The notes below the pieces were generated by a model, which saw only the letters and a list, made by a program, of their open reading frames with translations, did not search any database and was not told the DNA's origin. 61,172 nt of DNA from CAYFVR01 sp046541515 (GTDB lineage Bacteria > Desulfobacterota > Desulfobacteria > Desulfobacterales > Desulfococcaceae): the NCBI GenBank assembly GCA_046541515.1, contig JBKHDD010000011.1:1-61172 (forward strand), in the 5' to 3' direction. The position numbers and the translations under genes are program-made. Positions 43,752 through 51,724 of the stretch are shown piece by piece (the stretch's first letter is position 1; every line of letters starts with the position of its first letter).

Positions 43752-44105
43752 ATGCACGTCGAAGAACATCCCTTCCGCCCGGTTCGTCGCTTCGGGGAAC
43801 TCGTGTTGGCGGCCGGCGTGGCGGACATCGGCGCGGCCGTCCTGGTCTGGGTTGACGCCGCGCCCGTGCCGCCTTCCGCGAAGTGGATTCTTCTGGCGCT
43901 GTTGACCCTGGGGCTGGTTCACTTGCTGGTGGGGGTGGGCGTGCTACGCCGGGCGCGCTGGGGCTACCCGTTGCTGGTTTGGGACCTGCGCCTCCTTTCC
44001 ATGGGCTTCCCGCTCGGTTTCCGCTTTCCCCGGGCCATGCTTCGTTATCTTCGGGAACAGCGGATCGAGCGATTTTTTCGGCGGCGGGGAAATCGGGAGG
44101 ACTGA
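43752..44105 (+). CDS. Small membrane protein
   Basis: 117 aa from ATG 43752 after GGAGGGG (ATG 43740 is in frame but too close to the permease stop to have a site). Three hydrophobic segments (LVLAAGVADIGAAVLVWV; WILLALLTLGLVHLLVGVGVL; YPLLVWDLRLLSMGFPLGF) and a basic tail are visible. It follows the permease by 14 bp and may be an accessory subunit of that transporter. No family is recognised. Confidence 0.7.
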   Translation: MHVEEHPFRPVRRFGELVLAAGVADIGAAVLVWVDAAPVPPSAKWILLALLTLGLVHLLVGVGVLRRARWGYPLLVWDLRLLSMGFPLGFRFPRAMLRYLREQRIERFFRRRGNRED

Positions 44106-44198
44106 GCCGTTTCTGCGGCGCGATCCAAACCGTCCCAAAAGTCCCGTTTCCCCGAACAGTATTTTTTTCTCGTTCTCGACGCCGCTGGGAGTGCATTC

Positions 44199-44236
44199 CG
44201 GCGGGCTCCGCCTCCCGTTTCGCGCGGAGCCCGCCG
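44199..44236. repeat. 13-bp perfect GC-rich inverted repeat
   Basis: CGGCGGGCTCCGC (44199-44211) and GCGGAGCCCGCCG (44224-44236) enclose a 12-base loop, 51 bp upstream of the esterase start. No T-tract follows on either strand. It could be a REP-like element or a leader hairpin. Confidence 0.6.
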
Positions 44237-44287
44237 AGGCGGAAACCCGAAATTCATGGAAAACCACCCTTCAGATCGAGAGGCGGA

Positions 44288-45013
44288 ATGACACGCCAAT
44301 ACAACCGATTTGCTTTTTTTCTGCTACTTTTTCTGGGAATCATCGTCGGTTGCCAAAAGACCGACGCCCCAGAAGCGCCGGCCGCGCCGGCCGATTCCAC
44401 CACCGCCCAACCTCCAACCGTCACCGATTCAACGGCGACCGAAGGCGCCGCAGAAGGCACGATCGTTGCCGTGGGCGACAGCTTGACCGAAGGCTTCGGC
44501 CTTCCGGAGGGGGAGGCCTATCCGGCGGTGCTGGAGGCGCGACTTCGGGAGGCGGGATACGACTTCCAGGTGGTCAACGCGGGCATCAGCGGGGAAACCA
44601 GCAGCGGGGCGAAGTCCCGGGCGGAGTGGGTCCTCAAGCTGGAACCGGACATCGTGATTCTGGGAACCGGAGCCAACGACGGATTGCGGGGCGTCGATCC
44701 CGCGGTTACCCGGAAGAACATCGCCGAAACGGTGGAGATTTTCCAAAATCGAGGCGTGGTGGTGATCCTGACCGGCCTGCAAATGGTCCGAAACATGGGC
44801 GAGGAATTCACCCGGGAATTCGCGGCGGTCTACCCGGACGTGGCCCGGGAAAAAGAGGCGATCCTGGTTCCCTTCTTCCTGGAAGGCGTCGCCATGGAGC
44901 CCTCCCTCAACCAGGACGACGGCATTCATCCCAACGCCGAAGGCTACCGCCGGATCGTGGACGGCCTTTTTCCCTACGTGGTCCAAGCCATCGAAAAATG
45001 GCGCGCCGGTTAA
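44288..45013 (+). CDS. SGNH-hydrolase lipoprotein (arylesterase/TesA-like)
   Basis: 241 aa, ATG 44288. The lipoprotein signal (FLLLFLGIIVGC) is followed by a Pro/Thr/Ala linker, then block I VAVGDSLTEGFGL (nucleophile Ser), block II ISGET, block III GTGANDGLRG and block V DDGIHPN with the Asp/His pair. It is close to TesA/arylesterase enzymes: an envelope-anchored thioesterase or lysophospholipase. Its position after a YbbA/YbbP pair reproduces a conserved linkage. Confidence 0.9.
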   Translation: MTRQYNRFAFFLLLFLGIIVGCQKTDAPEAPAAPADSTTAQPPTVTDSTATEGAAEGTIVAVGDSLTEGFGLPEGEAYPAVLEARLREAGYDFQVVNAGISGETSSGAKSRAEWVLKLEPDIVILGTGANDGLRGVDPAVTRKNIAETVEIFQNRGVVVILTGLQMVRNMGEEFTREFAAVYPDVAREKEAILVPFFLEGVAMEPSLNQDDGIHPNAEGYRRIVDGLFPYVVQAIEKWRAG

Positions 45014-45188
45014 GCGTGTTCATCCCCCCTTTCCAAAGGCGGGCCGGGGAGATTTTCCCCCCGAAGCGCGGTCTTCAATTTTGCAACGCCGGTGTTCATG
45101 GCTTCGCCTCGGCGTTTGAAGCCCCAAAAACCCTCCCAGATCGCCCTCCAAAAAAGGGCGATTTTCTTCGCGCCCCCCCGACAACCCC

Positions 45189-46097
45189 TCAGCTCAATTT
45201 CGCGATGTACCCCTCGATTTCCTCCCGGTGGGTCAACCCGTCAATCCAGGCCGGGGGAATGGCCTGAACCCCCAAGTGCGCGCCCAGAAGGGTCCCCACC
45301 ATCATGCCTCGGGAGGCGCTGTCTCCGCCGGCCATCACCGATTGAATCAGGGCTTCCTTCAGGTCTTCGGGATAGCGGGCGATAAGCTGCACCGCCCCGG
45401 GAAACGCCATGACCGTATCACAGGCCCGACCGAAATGGCCGATGGCGGAAACGCTTTCCTGGCCGGCGGCGGCGATGCCCGCCTCCACCCAGTCCGGAAA
45501 CCGGGTCGGCTGAAACTCGTCGCTTTCCGCCGTCTCCCGAAGGGCCGAAACCGGGTCGGTCCCTTGCAGGAGCCGGTAGACGGTCCAGGCCAGAAAACTG
45601 GCGGAGATGACCGCCTCCCTGCCGCCATGGGTCAGGGCGGTCTGTTCCCGGGCGGCCTGGGCCATGGCCTCGGGATCGTCCGGATAGCGCAGCGCCAGCG
45701 GGGCCATGCGGGCCGGACCGCCCAGATCGGTGGAGCCGGAGGCCGCATCCCTTCCCGTTTTTCCCTCGGAAAGATTCGCCAAGGTGGTTTTGGTGGCCTT
45801 GTCCATGTAGCCGTCGTAGTCGGACATGGTTTCCCGCCACCGCCGGCCGAAATCTTCCGAGTCGAATCCCCCGGTTTCGGCCACCGAGGCCAGCAGAATG
45901 CGCATCTGATCCCCGTAGTGGGTAAATTCGCCGGCCTTTCGTTGGGTATGAAAAGACCCCGACGCGGGGGACACAAACTGTTCCACCCGGCCGTGGGTGG
46001 ATTGAATCTGATCGGGTTCGTATATCCAGTGGGCGCCCAAGGCCAAAGCGTCCGCCGCGAACGCCGCCCAGACCGCCGCAAACCGGTTTTCCTTCAT
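45189..46097 (-). CDS. ADP-ribosylglycohydrolase family protein
   Basis: 302 aa; ATG 46097 chosen because GGAAAGGAG lies 6 bp upstream, whereas the ATG two codons earlier abuts it. It has the all-helical fold with metal-site residues in AFAADALALGAHWIY and SVMAGGDSASRGMMVGTLLGA, and HYGDQMRILLASV. Such enzymes remove ADP-ribose from proteins (DraG-like) or small molecules. No ADP-ribosyltransferase is nearby, so the target is unknown. It is convergent with the esterase gene; the 175-bp gap between them holds only weak GC dyads. Confidence 0.88.
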   Translation of the reverse strand: MKENRFAAVWAAFAADALALGAHWIYEPDQIQSTHGRVEQFVSPASGSFHTQRKAGEFTHYGDQMRILLASVAETGGFDSEDFGRRWRETMSDYDGYMDKATKTTLANLSEGKTGRDAASGSTDLGGPARMAPLALRYPDDPEAMAQAAREQTALTHGGREAVISASFLAWTVYRLLQGTDPVSALRETAESDEFQPTRFPDWVEAGIAAAGQESVSAIGHFGRACDTVMAFPGAVQLIARYPEDLKEALIQSVMAGGDSASRGMMVGTLLGAHLGVQAIPPAWIDGLTHREEIEGYIAKLS

Positions 46098-46411
46098 GGC
46101 CATCTCCTTTCCGTGTTTCGATAGAAAGAATGAAGAGATAGAAGCAAGGATAAAGAATATAGAAGTCAGAAAAAAGAATTTGGGAATCAGTCAGAATGAA
46201 GAATGTGGACGCCAGACTTCTTTTGACTTTGCGGTCCTTGATTTTGCTCCCGACTTCCGGCTCCTTCACGCCATCAAGGACCATAGGCACTGACGGAAGC
46301 CTTGTACAGAAAAATCTTTTTTAATAATAACTTGCATGGTAAAGGGTAAACTTGTCCCCCTACCGCCGTTCGCGGCGTTTCCGTTGAAACGTTCACCAAG
46401 GAGCCTTGGGT
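46098..46411. other. 314-bp AT-rich divergent regulatory region
   Basis: No gene is supported. Positions 46120-46230 are purine-rich and clearly lower in GC than the surroundings (many GAAGA/AAGAAT words). The promoter for the cheA operon is at 46302-46330, and AAGGAG at 46398-46403 serves cheA. Confidence 0.5.
46302..46330 (+). promoter_or_regulatory. Promoter of the cheA operon (sigma-70 type)
   Basis: TTGTAC (46302-46307) and TAATAA (46325-46330) are separated by 17 bp, with a T-rich spacer. The expected start near 46337 gives a leader of about 75 nt. No sigma-28-like element was seen. Confidence 0.5.
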
Positions 46412-48481
46412 ATGGAAGACCACCGCAACGTGTACCGGGAAGAGGCTTTTGAACTGCTCGCCGAGCTGGAGGCGGCCTTGCTGGAGCTGGAAAACACCCC
46501 CGAAGACGCGGAACTGGTGGGCCAGGTGTTTCGTTCCATGCATACCATCAAGGGGTCCGGCGCCATGTTCGGATTCGACGACATCGCCGCCTTCACCCAC
46601 GAAATTGAAACCGTTTTCGACCTGGTGCGAGACGGGCGGGTGGCGGTCACCCCGGAACTCGTTCAAACCACCCTCCAGGCCTGCGACCTGATCCGCCAAA
46701 TGGTCAACGGCGACCCCGTGGACGAAGCCGAGGAGCGCCGGATCGTCCAGGCCTTTATCGAAACCCTTCCCGGCGGCGCCGCCGCGCCCCAATCGCCGTC
46801 CCTCCACCTGGAAAAGCCCTTGGACGCCGAGGAACGCCTCTTCCGGGTTCGCTTCCGTCCCGGCCCCGATCTTTTCCGCGGCGGAACCAACCCGATTCTC
46901 CTATTGGACGAACTCCGGGGCATGGGGCAATGCGAAATCGCCGCCATTCAGCGGAAAGTCCCGCCGCTGTCTTCCCTGGACCCCGAAAGTTGCTACCTCA
47001 CCTGGGACATTTTGATTCAAACCGGCGCCGACGTGAACGCCCTCAAAGACGTCTTCATTTTCGTGGAGGACCAGTGCGAACTGGATATCCATCCGCTGAA
47101 GCTGGGGGAGGAGGGGGAAACTCGCCGCATCGGCGACATTCTGGTGGAGCGGGGCGACATCCGGTCGGAGGATTTGGAGCGGTTCCTGCGGGGAAAGAAA
47201 CGGGTGGGCGAAATCTTGATGGAAGCCCAGGCCGTGGACCGGGACACCCTGGCCTCTGCGCTGATGGAGCAACAGCGGCTGCAAGAGGCCCAACGCCGCC
47301 GACAGACCGACATGACCACGTCCAGCATTCGGGTGGCCGCCGAAAAGCTGGACGCGCTGGTGGACCGGGTGGGGGAGCTGGTCACGGTCCAGGCTCGGCT
47401 CACCCGAAAGGCCTCCATCGCCGAAGACGCGGAGTTGACCGCCATCGCCGAGGAGGTGGAACGGCTGTCGGCCGACCTTCGGGACAACACCATGAACATC
47501 CGAATGCTTCCGGTGGGCAACACCTTCCGTCGCTTCCGTCGGCTGGTCCACGATCTTGCCCTGGAGCTGGGCAAGGAGGTCACGGTGGTCACCGAAGGGG
47601 AGGAGACCGAACTGGACAAAACGGTGATTGAACAGCTCAACGATCCGCTGGTCCACATCATCCGCAACGCGGTGGACCACGACATTGAAACGCCGGACGT
47701 TCGCGAGGCCGCCGGAAAGCCCCGGCAGGGAACGCTGCATTTGGCGGCCGAACATTCCGGACCCGAGGTGGTCATCCGAGTTTCCGGGGACGGGGCGGGG
47801 ATCGATCTGGCGGCCGTGCGGGCCCGGGCCATCGAAAAGGGGCTGATTCCCGAGGACGCCGATCTGGACCGAAAAGAACTGTGCAATCTGATTTTCAACC
47901 CGGGTTTTTCCACGGCCAAGGCGGTTTCCGGCGTATCGGGGCGCGGCGTGGGCATGGACGTGGTCAAACGCCGGGTGGAAAGCCTTCGGGGCTCGGTGGA
48001 GGTGGACAGCCGCGCCGGCCGGGGAACCACCGTCACCCTTCGGCTGCCGCTGACCCTGGCCATCTCCGACGGCCTGCTGGTGCGGGTGGGGGAGGACTAT
48101 TACATCCTTCCGTTGCTGGCCGTGGAAGAATGTCTGGAACTGAAGCGAGAGGCGGCCGACCGGGCCCAGGAACGCAACATTCTGGAAGTCCGCGGGGAAT
48201 TCATTTCCTACCTGTCCCTCCGCGAACGCTTCGGCCATGAGGGCGACACGCCGAACATTCAAAAAGTGGTGGTGATGAGAGCCGGCGGCCAGTTGATCGC
48301 CCTCGGCGTGGATCACGTGGTGGGGCAGCACCAAACGGTCATCAAAAGCCTGGGAAAGATGTATCGGGACGTGAAAAGCATGTCCGGCGCGACGATTTTG
48401 GGGGACGGAACCGTGGCGCTGATTCTGGACGTGGACCGGATGGTGGAGGCCGCCCAGAAGCAGGGAGCGGGGGCTCATTAG
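46412..48481 (+). CDS. cheA: Chemotaxis histidine kinase CheA
   Basis: 689 aa, ATG 46412 after AAGGAG. The HPt domain has phospho-His H44 in FRSMHTIKGSG. A middle region of about 200 residues includes a repeat-like segment (GDILVERGDIRSEDLERFL; GEILMEAQAVDRDTLASAL) instead of an obvious P2. The dimerisation domain starts SSIRVAAEKLDALVDRVGEL. The ATPase has HIIRNAVDHDIE, GAGIDLAAV and GRGVGMDVVK, and the CheW-like P5 domain is intact. It phosphorylates CheB and CheY-type regulators under receptor control. The following genes on the strand are MCPs, cheW, cheR and cheD. Confidence 0.95.
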   Translation: MEDHRNVYREEAFELLAELEAALLELENTPEDAELVGQVFRSMHTIKGSGAMFGFDDIAAFTHEIETVFDLVRDGRVAVTPELVQTTLQACDLIRQMVNGDPVDEAEERRIVQAFIETLPGGAAAPQSPSLHLEKPLDAEERLFRVRFRPGPDLFRGGTNPILLLDELRGMGQCEIAAIQRKVPPLSSLDPESCYLTWDILIQTGADVNALKDVFIFVEDQCELDIHPLKLGEEGETRRIGDILVERGDIRSEDLERFLRGKKRVGEILMEAQAVDRDTLASALMEQQRLQEAQRRRQTDMTTSSIRVAAEKLDALVDRVGELVTVQARLTRKASIAEDAELTAIAEEVERLSADLRDNTMNIRMLPVGNTFRRFRRLVHDLALELGKEVTVVTEGEETELDKTVIEQLNDPLVHIIRNAVDHDIETPDVREAAGKPRQGTLHLAAEHSGPEVVIRVSGDGAGIDLAAVRARAIEKGLIPEDADLDRKELCNLIFNPGFSTAKAVSGVSGRGVGMDVVKRRVESLRGSVEVDSRAGRGTTVTLRLPLTLAISDGLLVRVGEDYYILPLLAVEECLELKREAADRAQERNILEVRGEFISYLSLRERFGHEGDTPNIQKVVVMRAGGQLIALGVDHVVGQHQTVIKSLGKMYRDVKSMSGATILGDGTVALILDVDRMVEAAQKQGAGAH

Positions 48482-48773
48482 CCTTTTTGGCGATTTGCAA
48501 TCAATAAAAAACCATGCCTCCGGGAGCGAAGATTTGCGCTCGTCGAATCGGAACATGGCCGGAATCAAGCGACGAGCGCAACTCGTCGCTCCCGAGCACC
48601 GCATGGAGAATTCCGCAAACGTCCCCGCCCTCGACGGAAACGTCGAGGAGAGCCTAGACCCGCCAACAAAAACCAGAGGGAGCGGCCGAACGGCGGAAAC
48701 AGCGAAAATTTAAGCCCGGCCCCGGGCCGGCGCGCAAGCGGAAGTCGAACTTGCGCGGGAAAGGGGGTTGTCC
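48482..48773. other. Intergenic region with two dyads between cheA and MCP
   Basis: It contains the long inverted repeat at 48521-48594 and a second perfect 8-bp hairpin, CGCGCAAG (48731-48738) and CTTGCGCG (48750-48757), just upstream of the AAGGGGG ribosome site of the next MCP. No gene is seen. Confidence 0.5.
48521..48594. repeat. REP-like inverted repeat, about 25-nt arms
   Basis: The left arm CGGGAGCGA..GCGCTCGTCG (48521-48545) mirrors the right arm CGACGAGCGC..TCGCTCCCG (48570-48594) with only two mismatches in the 6-nt centre of each arm and a 24-base spacer. It looks like a palindromic intergenic element of REP/MITE type; only one copy was noticed in the window. Confidence 0.6.
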
Positions 48774-51677
48774 ATGAAACGGTTGAAAGATGTTTCCATG
48801 AAACCGAAACTGATCGCCCTGTTTCTGGCCGTCGGTCTGCTGCCCATCGCCCTGGTGGGATTCTGGAGCAGCCGGCTCGCCACGGATTCGCTGATGCGCA
48901 CGGCCTTCGGTCAGCTCGAAGCCGTACGGGAGATCAAAAAGCGACAGATCGAGCGATTTTTTCAGGAGCGGGAAGGCGACCTTTCCGTTCTGCTGGAAAC
49001 CGTGACGGGTCTCCAGAACGAAGCCTTTAAACGGCTGTCCGCGATCCAGGAACTCAAACGGTCCCAGGTCAGCGACTTCTTCCAGGAACGGATCTCCGAC
49101 GCATCGGTTCTGGCGGACAACCCCACCACGCGCCAGGCTTTCTCCGATCTGACGGCCGCCTTTCACTACGAAGAAAAACGGGTGGGCGGTCCCGCCTGGA
49201 CACAGGCCCGGACCAGCTACGGGCCGTGGCTGCGTGCCTACCGGGAGGCCTACGGCTACCACGACCTCTTTCTCGTGGATCGCGGCGGCAACGTGGTCTT
49301 TTCCGCCGCCGAGGAATCCGACCTGGGCCAGAACCTGCGCACCGGCCCCCTTCGCGACAGTCCGCTGGCCCATTGTTTCACCGCCGCCCTGGACGGAGTG
49401 GCGATTCAGGATTTCGCCCCCTACGCGCCCTCCGACAATCGGCAGGCCGCCTTCATCGGCGCGCCGCTGGAAATCGACGGGGAGACCGCCGGAGTGGTGG
49501 CCGCGCAAATTTCCCCGGAACCCATCAACGCCATCGTCCAGCGACGGAACGGGATGGGCGAAACCGGGGAAACCTACCTGGTGGGCCGTCGGGACGACGT
49601 CGCCGCCTTTCGCAGCGACATGCTGACCATGCAAAAAGGAACTTACGTCATCGGCCATCCCATTTCCACCCCCTACATCCAGGAGGCGCTGGAGGGGAAC
49701 GCGGGCCGGGGCGTCTTCACCGACTCCTCCGGCGATCTGGTGATGGTCAGCTACGATCCGCTGGACATTCCCGGTCTGAACTGGGCCTGCGTGTCCAAAA
49801 TCAACCTGGCGGAAGCCATCGATCCCCAACGGGGAGAAGACCGAATCGATTTCTTCGCGAAATTCATCCAGACCTACCACTATTACGACCTTTTTCTAAT
49901 CCACCCCCAGGGCCGGATATTTTACACCGTCCTTCACGAGGACGACTACCAGACCAACATCCTCTCCGGGAAATACGCCGACACCAACCTGGGAGAACTG
50001 ATCGCCCGGGTCAAACAAAGCGGCCGCTTTGGATTCGCCGACTACCGGCTCTACCCGCCCAGCAACAACGAACCCGCCGCCTTTCTGGCGGAACCGGTGA
50101 TGTATCGCGGCGAGGTGGAGCTGATCGTCGCCCTTCAGCTCAACCTGGACGCGGTGGACGCCATCATGCAGGAGCGGTCCGGGATGGGCGAATCGGGAGA
50201 AACCTACCTGGTGGGATCGGACCATCTGATGCGGTCCGACAGCTACCTGGACCCGGTCCATCACTCCGTGGCCGCCTCCTTCGCCGATCCCACCCGGGGC
50301 AGCGTCAAGACCGAAGCGGCGAAAGCGGCCCTGAACGGCGCCGCCGACAAAAAGGAAATTCTCGACTACAACGGCAACCCCGTCCTTTCCGCCTTTACGC
50401 CGATTCAATTGTGGGACGCCCGGTGGGCCCTGCTGGCGGAAATCGACGTGGCGGAGGTGCAAGCCCCCATCCGCAAGTTGGTCTTCACGGTGGCCGGCAT
50501 CGGTCTGGCCATCGGCCTCCTGGTGATCGTCTTCGCCGTCTTTTTCGCCGGCACCGTCACGCGACCGCTCGACAAGGGCGTAAGTTTCGCCCGTCAAGTG
50601 GCCGGCGGAGACCTGACCGCGGCCATCGACGTGGACCAGGGCGACGAGGTGGGTCGGCTGGCCGACGCCCTGCGGGACATGCTGGAACGGCTGAGACGGA
50701 TCGTGAGCGAAGTGCAGCGGGCGGCGGACGGCGTGCTGGAGGGCAGCCGGGAGATGAGCGCCACCTCCCAATCCATGAGCGCCACGTCCGAGGAGATGTC
50801 CCAGGGCGCGTCGGAGCAGGCCGCCTCCGCCGAGGAGGCATCCGCCTCCATGGAACAAATGGCCTCCAACATCCGACAGAACGCCGACAACGCCCAGGAG
50901 ACCGAGCGAATCGCCCTGAAATCGGCCCAAGACGCCCGGGGCGGGGGCGAGGCGGTGAAAGAAACCGTGACGGCCATGAAAAAGATCGCCCAAAAGATCG
51001 GCATCATCGAGGAAATTTCTCGCCAGACCGACCTGCTGGCCTTGAACGCGGCGATCGAGGCGGCCCGGGCCGGGGAATACGGCAAGGGTTTCGCCGTGGT
51101 GGCCTCCGAGGTCCGCAAGCTGGCCGAGCGCAGCCAGAAGGCGGCCGCGGAGATCAACGATCTGTCCGGCTCCAGCGTGGACGTGGCCGAGCGGGCCGGC
51201 CACATGCTGGACCAGCTCGTGCCCGACATCGAAAAAACCGCCGAACTGGTCCAGGAGATCAGCGCCGCCTGCAACGAGCAGGACAGCGGGGCGGAGCAGA
51301 TCAACAAGGCCATCCAGCAGCTCGATCAGGTGATCCAGCAAAACGCCTCGGCCTCCGAGGAAATGGCCTCCACGTCGGAGGAGCTGTCCACCACCTCCGA
51401 CGGGCTCGCCGACCAGGCGGAACATCTACGGGAGGTCATGGCCTTCTTTCGGGTGGAAACGGCCGGCGGCCCCCGGGAGGGCGGCAACGGAAAACGCAGG
51501 GATCGCTCCGCACCCCGGAAGCCGGAATCCCGATCCCGAATCACCGGAAAGGCGTCCGGCCAGGCGCACCCCGGGAGGTCCGAGATGAAGGGCGGCGGTC
51601 CGGCCGCCGCGCCTCCGGCCATCCGACTCCGGGAAGATTCCGACCTTGCGGATGACCCGGAATTTGAACGCTATTAA
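48774..51677 (+). CDS. Large methyl-accepting chemotaxis protein with duplicated Cache-like sensor
   Basis: 967 aa, ATG 48774. TM1 (about 12-32) precedes an extracellular region of about 540 residues made of two similar units: YGYHDLFLVDRGGNVVFSA with GMGETGETYLVG, and YHYYDLFLIHPQGRIFYTV with GMGESGETYLVG. TM2 is at about 570-592, then HAMP and the signalling domain with tip ISRQTDLLALNAAIEAARAG and GFAVVASEVRKLAERSQ. The Lys/Arg/Pro-rich tail is unusually long. Duplicated sensor units suggest two ligand pockets. It is encoded between cheA and cheW, so it is likely the main receptor of this array. Confidence 0.93.
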   Translation: MKRLKDVSMKPKLIALFLAVGLLPIALVGFWSSRLATDSLMRTAFGQLEAVREIKKRQIERFFQEREGDLSVLLETVTGLQNEAFKRLSAIQELKRSQVSDFFQERISDASVLADNPTTRQAFSDLTAAFHYEEKRVGGPAWTQARTSYGPWLRAYREAYGYHDLFLVDRGGNVVFSAAEESDLGQNLRTGPLRDSPLAHCFTAALDGVAIQDFAPYAPSDNRQAAFIGAPLEIDGETAGVVAAQISPEPINAIVQRRNGMGETGETYLVGRRDDVAAFRSDMLTMQKGTYVIGHPISTPYIQEALEGNAGRGVFTDSSGDLVMVSYDPLDIPGLNWACVSKINLAEAIDPQRGEDRIDFFAKFIQTYHYYDLFLIHPQGRIFYTVLHEDDYQTNILSGKYADTNLGELIARVKQSGRFGFADYRLYPPSNNEPAAFLAEPVMYRGEVELIVALQLNLDAVDAIMQERSGMGESGETYLVGSDHLMRSDSYLDPVHHSVAASFADPTRGSVKTEAAKAALNGAADKKEILDYNGNPVLSAFTPIQLWDARWALLAEIDVAEVQAPIRKLVFTVAGIGLAIGLLVIVFAVFFAGTVTRPLDKGVSFARQVAGGDLTAAIDVDQGDEVGRLADALRDMLERLRRIVSEVQRAADGVLEGSREMSATSQSMSATSEEMSQGASEQAASAEEASASMEQMASNIRQNADNAQETERIALKSAQDARGGGEAVKETVTAMKKIAQKIGIIEEISRQTDLLALNAAIEAARAGEYGKGFAVVASEVRKLAERSQKAAAEINDLSGSSVDVAERAGHMLDQLVPDIEKTAELVQEISAACNEQDSGAEQINKAIQQLDQVIQQNASASEEMASTSEELSTTSDGLADQAEHLREVMAFFRVETAGGPREGGNGKRRDRSAPRKPESRSRITGKASGQAHPGRSEMKGGGPAAAPPAIRLREDSDLADDPEFERY

Positions 51678-51682
51678 AACCC

Positions 51683-51705
51683 GGCCCGCCCTTCCCTGGC
51701 GGGCC
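51683..51705 (+). other. Hairpin between the two MCP genes
   Basis: GGCCCGCC (51683-51690) and GGCGGGCC (51698-51705) form a perfect 8-bp stem with a 7-base loop, starting 6 bp after the upstream stop codon. No U-tract follows, so partial termination or mRNA stabilisation is more likely than a full stop. Confidence 0.45.
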
Positions 51706-51724
51706 CTCTGGGAGGGGAGGCAAA

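Noticed and set aside
46096..46293. Small 65-codon frame in the cheA upstream region
   Set aside because: It overlaps the start of the ADP-ribosylglycohydrolase gene, covers AT-rich purine-biased sequence, and shows no family features.
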